This document shows, piece after piece, positions 63,601 through 64,000 of a stretch of DNA of 64,000 bases (the stretch's first letter is position 1; each line of letters starts with the position of its first letter). The notes below the pieces were generated by a model, which was not told where the DNA came from, did no database searches, and worked only from the letters and a program-made list of their open reading frames with translations. The stretch is from Helicobacter sp. 13S00401-1. Lineage in GTDB: Bacteria > Campylobacterota > Campylobacteria > Campylobacterales > Helicobacteraceae. The stretch is from NCBI RefSeq assembly GCF_002272925.1, contig NZ_MLAR01000005.1, positions 62,001 through 126,000 of the forward strand. The letters are read 5' to 3'. A program made the position numbers and the translations under genes.

Positions 63601-64000
63601 ATGTCTAATCTTGTCATACTTTGTGGGGGGCTTAGCTCGCGTTTTGGTGCTGATAAAAGCCTTTGTGAGTTTGAAAAAAAGCCCTTAAGTCTTTATCAGT
63701 TTGAAAGACTTCAAAAGTATATAGAGGTAAAAAAGCTAGATATAAAAATCTATCTTTGTATAAAGAATGATAGATATCCACTCTTAGATTCTAAAAACCT
63801 AGAATCTAAAACCCCTAACTTCATAGTAGAAAGCAAAGTTTTAAGTAAGACTTTTTTAGACCATCTAACTAACTCATCTAGCATAGATAAAACTCATATT
63901 AAAAAGTCTACCCACTCCCCACTTTATGGAATCTATGCTAGTTTATTAAAGCTTCAAAGCCCTTGTGTCTTTATGAGCGTGGATACACCATTTTTAAGCT
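63601..64000 (+). CDS. mobA: Molybdenum cofactor guanylyltransferase MobA (cut by window edge)
   Basis: ATG 63601 begins MSNLVILCGGLSSRFGADKS, the nucleotide-binding LxGGxSxRxGxDK motif of MobA, and the frame stays open to the last base (about 133 codons). The VFMSVDTPFLS segment near the edge fits the Mg-binding D-x-P motif. MobA attaches GMP to Mo-molybdopterin to form the bis-MGD cofactor needed by NapA. The spacing to dapB (4 bp) suggests co-transcription. Confidence 0.9.
   Translation, partial: MSNLVILCGGLSSRFGADKSLCEFEKKPLSLYQFERLQKYIEVKKLDIKIYLCIKNDRYPLLDSKNLESKTPNFIVESKVLSKTFLDHLTNSSSIDKTHIKKSTHSPLYGIYASLLKLQSPCVFMSVDTPFLS

Noticed and set aside
63622-63632. G6 run in mobA as a phase-variation tract
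   Set aside because: Six G residues are too short for efficient slippage, and mobA is a housekeeping gene.

Overview
This AT-rich window looks like a chromosomal segment of a Helicobacter (Campylobacterota), and not H. pylori. The run rpoZ–spoT–tyrS–nitronate-monooxygenase-like gene–amiA, the pairs rsmI/rpmE, tig/clpP and trxA/trxB, and pyrC next to a Kdo-hydrolase-like gene are all familiar from Helicobacter. A periplasmic nitrate reductase, a giant two-partner-secretion exoprotein and a GT6 glycosyltransferase point to a non-pylori species, perhaps enterohepatic. Species assignment is inference. No rRNA, tRNA, IS element, phage or CRISPR array was seen.

Layout. 1–5.9 kb: end of ridA, napA–napB with no other nap gene, then moeA–uspA on the minus strand. 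6.0–8.1 kb: a GT9 heptosyltransferase-like gene and a GT6 (ABO-type) glycosyltransferase carrying a G13 tract, probably for LPS/LOS synthesis. 8.1–25.7 kb: a tpsA–tpsB locus on the minus strand. TpsA is about 5,300 aa, with a TPS secretion domain, a very long repetitive beta-helical rod, a CdiA/FhaB-like middle and FHA-2 region, and a C-terminal array of six divergent HExxH metallopeptidase-like modules joined by near-identical linkers. Its signal peptide lies upstream of the first ATG and seems to start at CTG. 26.2–29.2 kb: rhodanese–copA–copZ. 29.7–31.4 kb: exbB–exbD–tonB with a Fur-box-like site upstream. 31.6–33.5 kb: tig–clpP, divergent from fliI (33.6–34.9 kb). 35–40 kb: two paralogous membrane proteins and an LplT–PlsC–AMP-ligase fusion (Aas-like) whose PlsC motif lacks its His. 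40.4–47.6 kb: ccoNOQP with accessory small membrane proteins, running into three prepilin-like genes and a PilT-family ATPase. 47.8–52.4 kb: a 47-aa membrane protein, group III truncated haemoglobin, DNA alkyltransferase, a membrane protein, pyrC and a sialidase-fold Kdo-hydrolase-like protein. 52.9–64 kb: the rpoZ–amiA block, rsmI–rpmE, xseB with a degenerate nitrilase-family protein, trxA–trxB, dapB and the start of mobA.

How the parts relate. NapA needs molybdopterin guanine dinucleotide, and moeA and mobA lie at opposite ends of the window. The cbb3 oxidase, CopA/CopZ, TonB system and truncated haemoglobin fit a microaerobic, host-associated lifestyle. The GT6, heptosyltransferase, Kdo-hydrolase-like protein and TpsA all act at the cell surface. 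Three intergenic regions carry members of one repeat family of up to about 220 bp. The clearest candidate for something undescribed is the six-fold metallopeptidase-like array at the end of TpsA.
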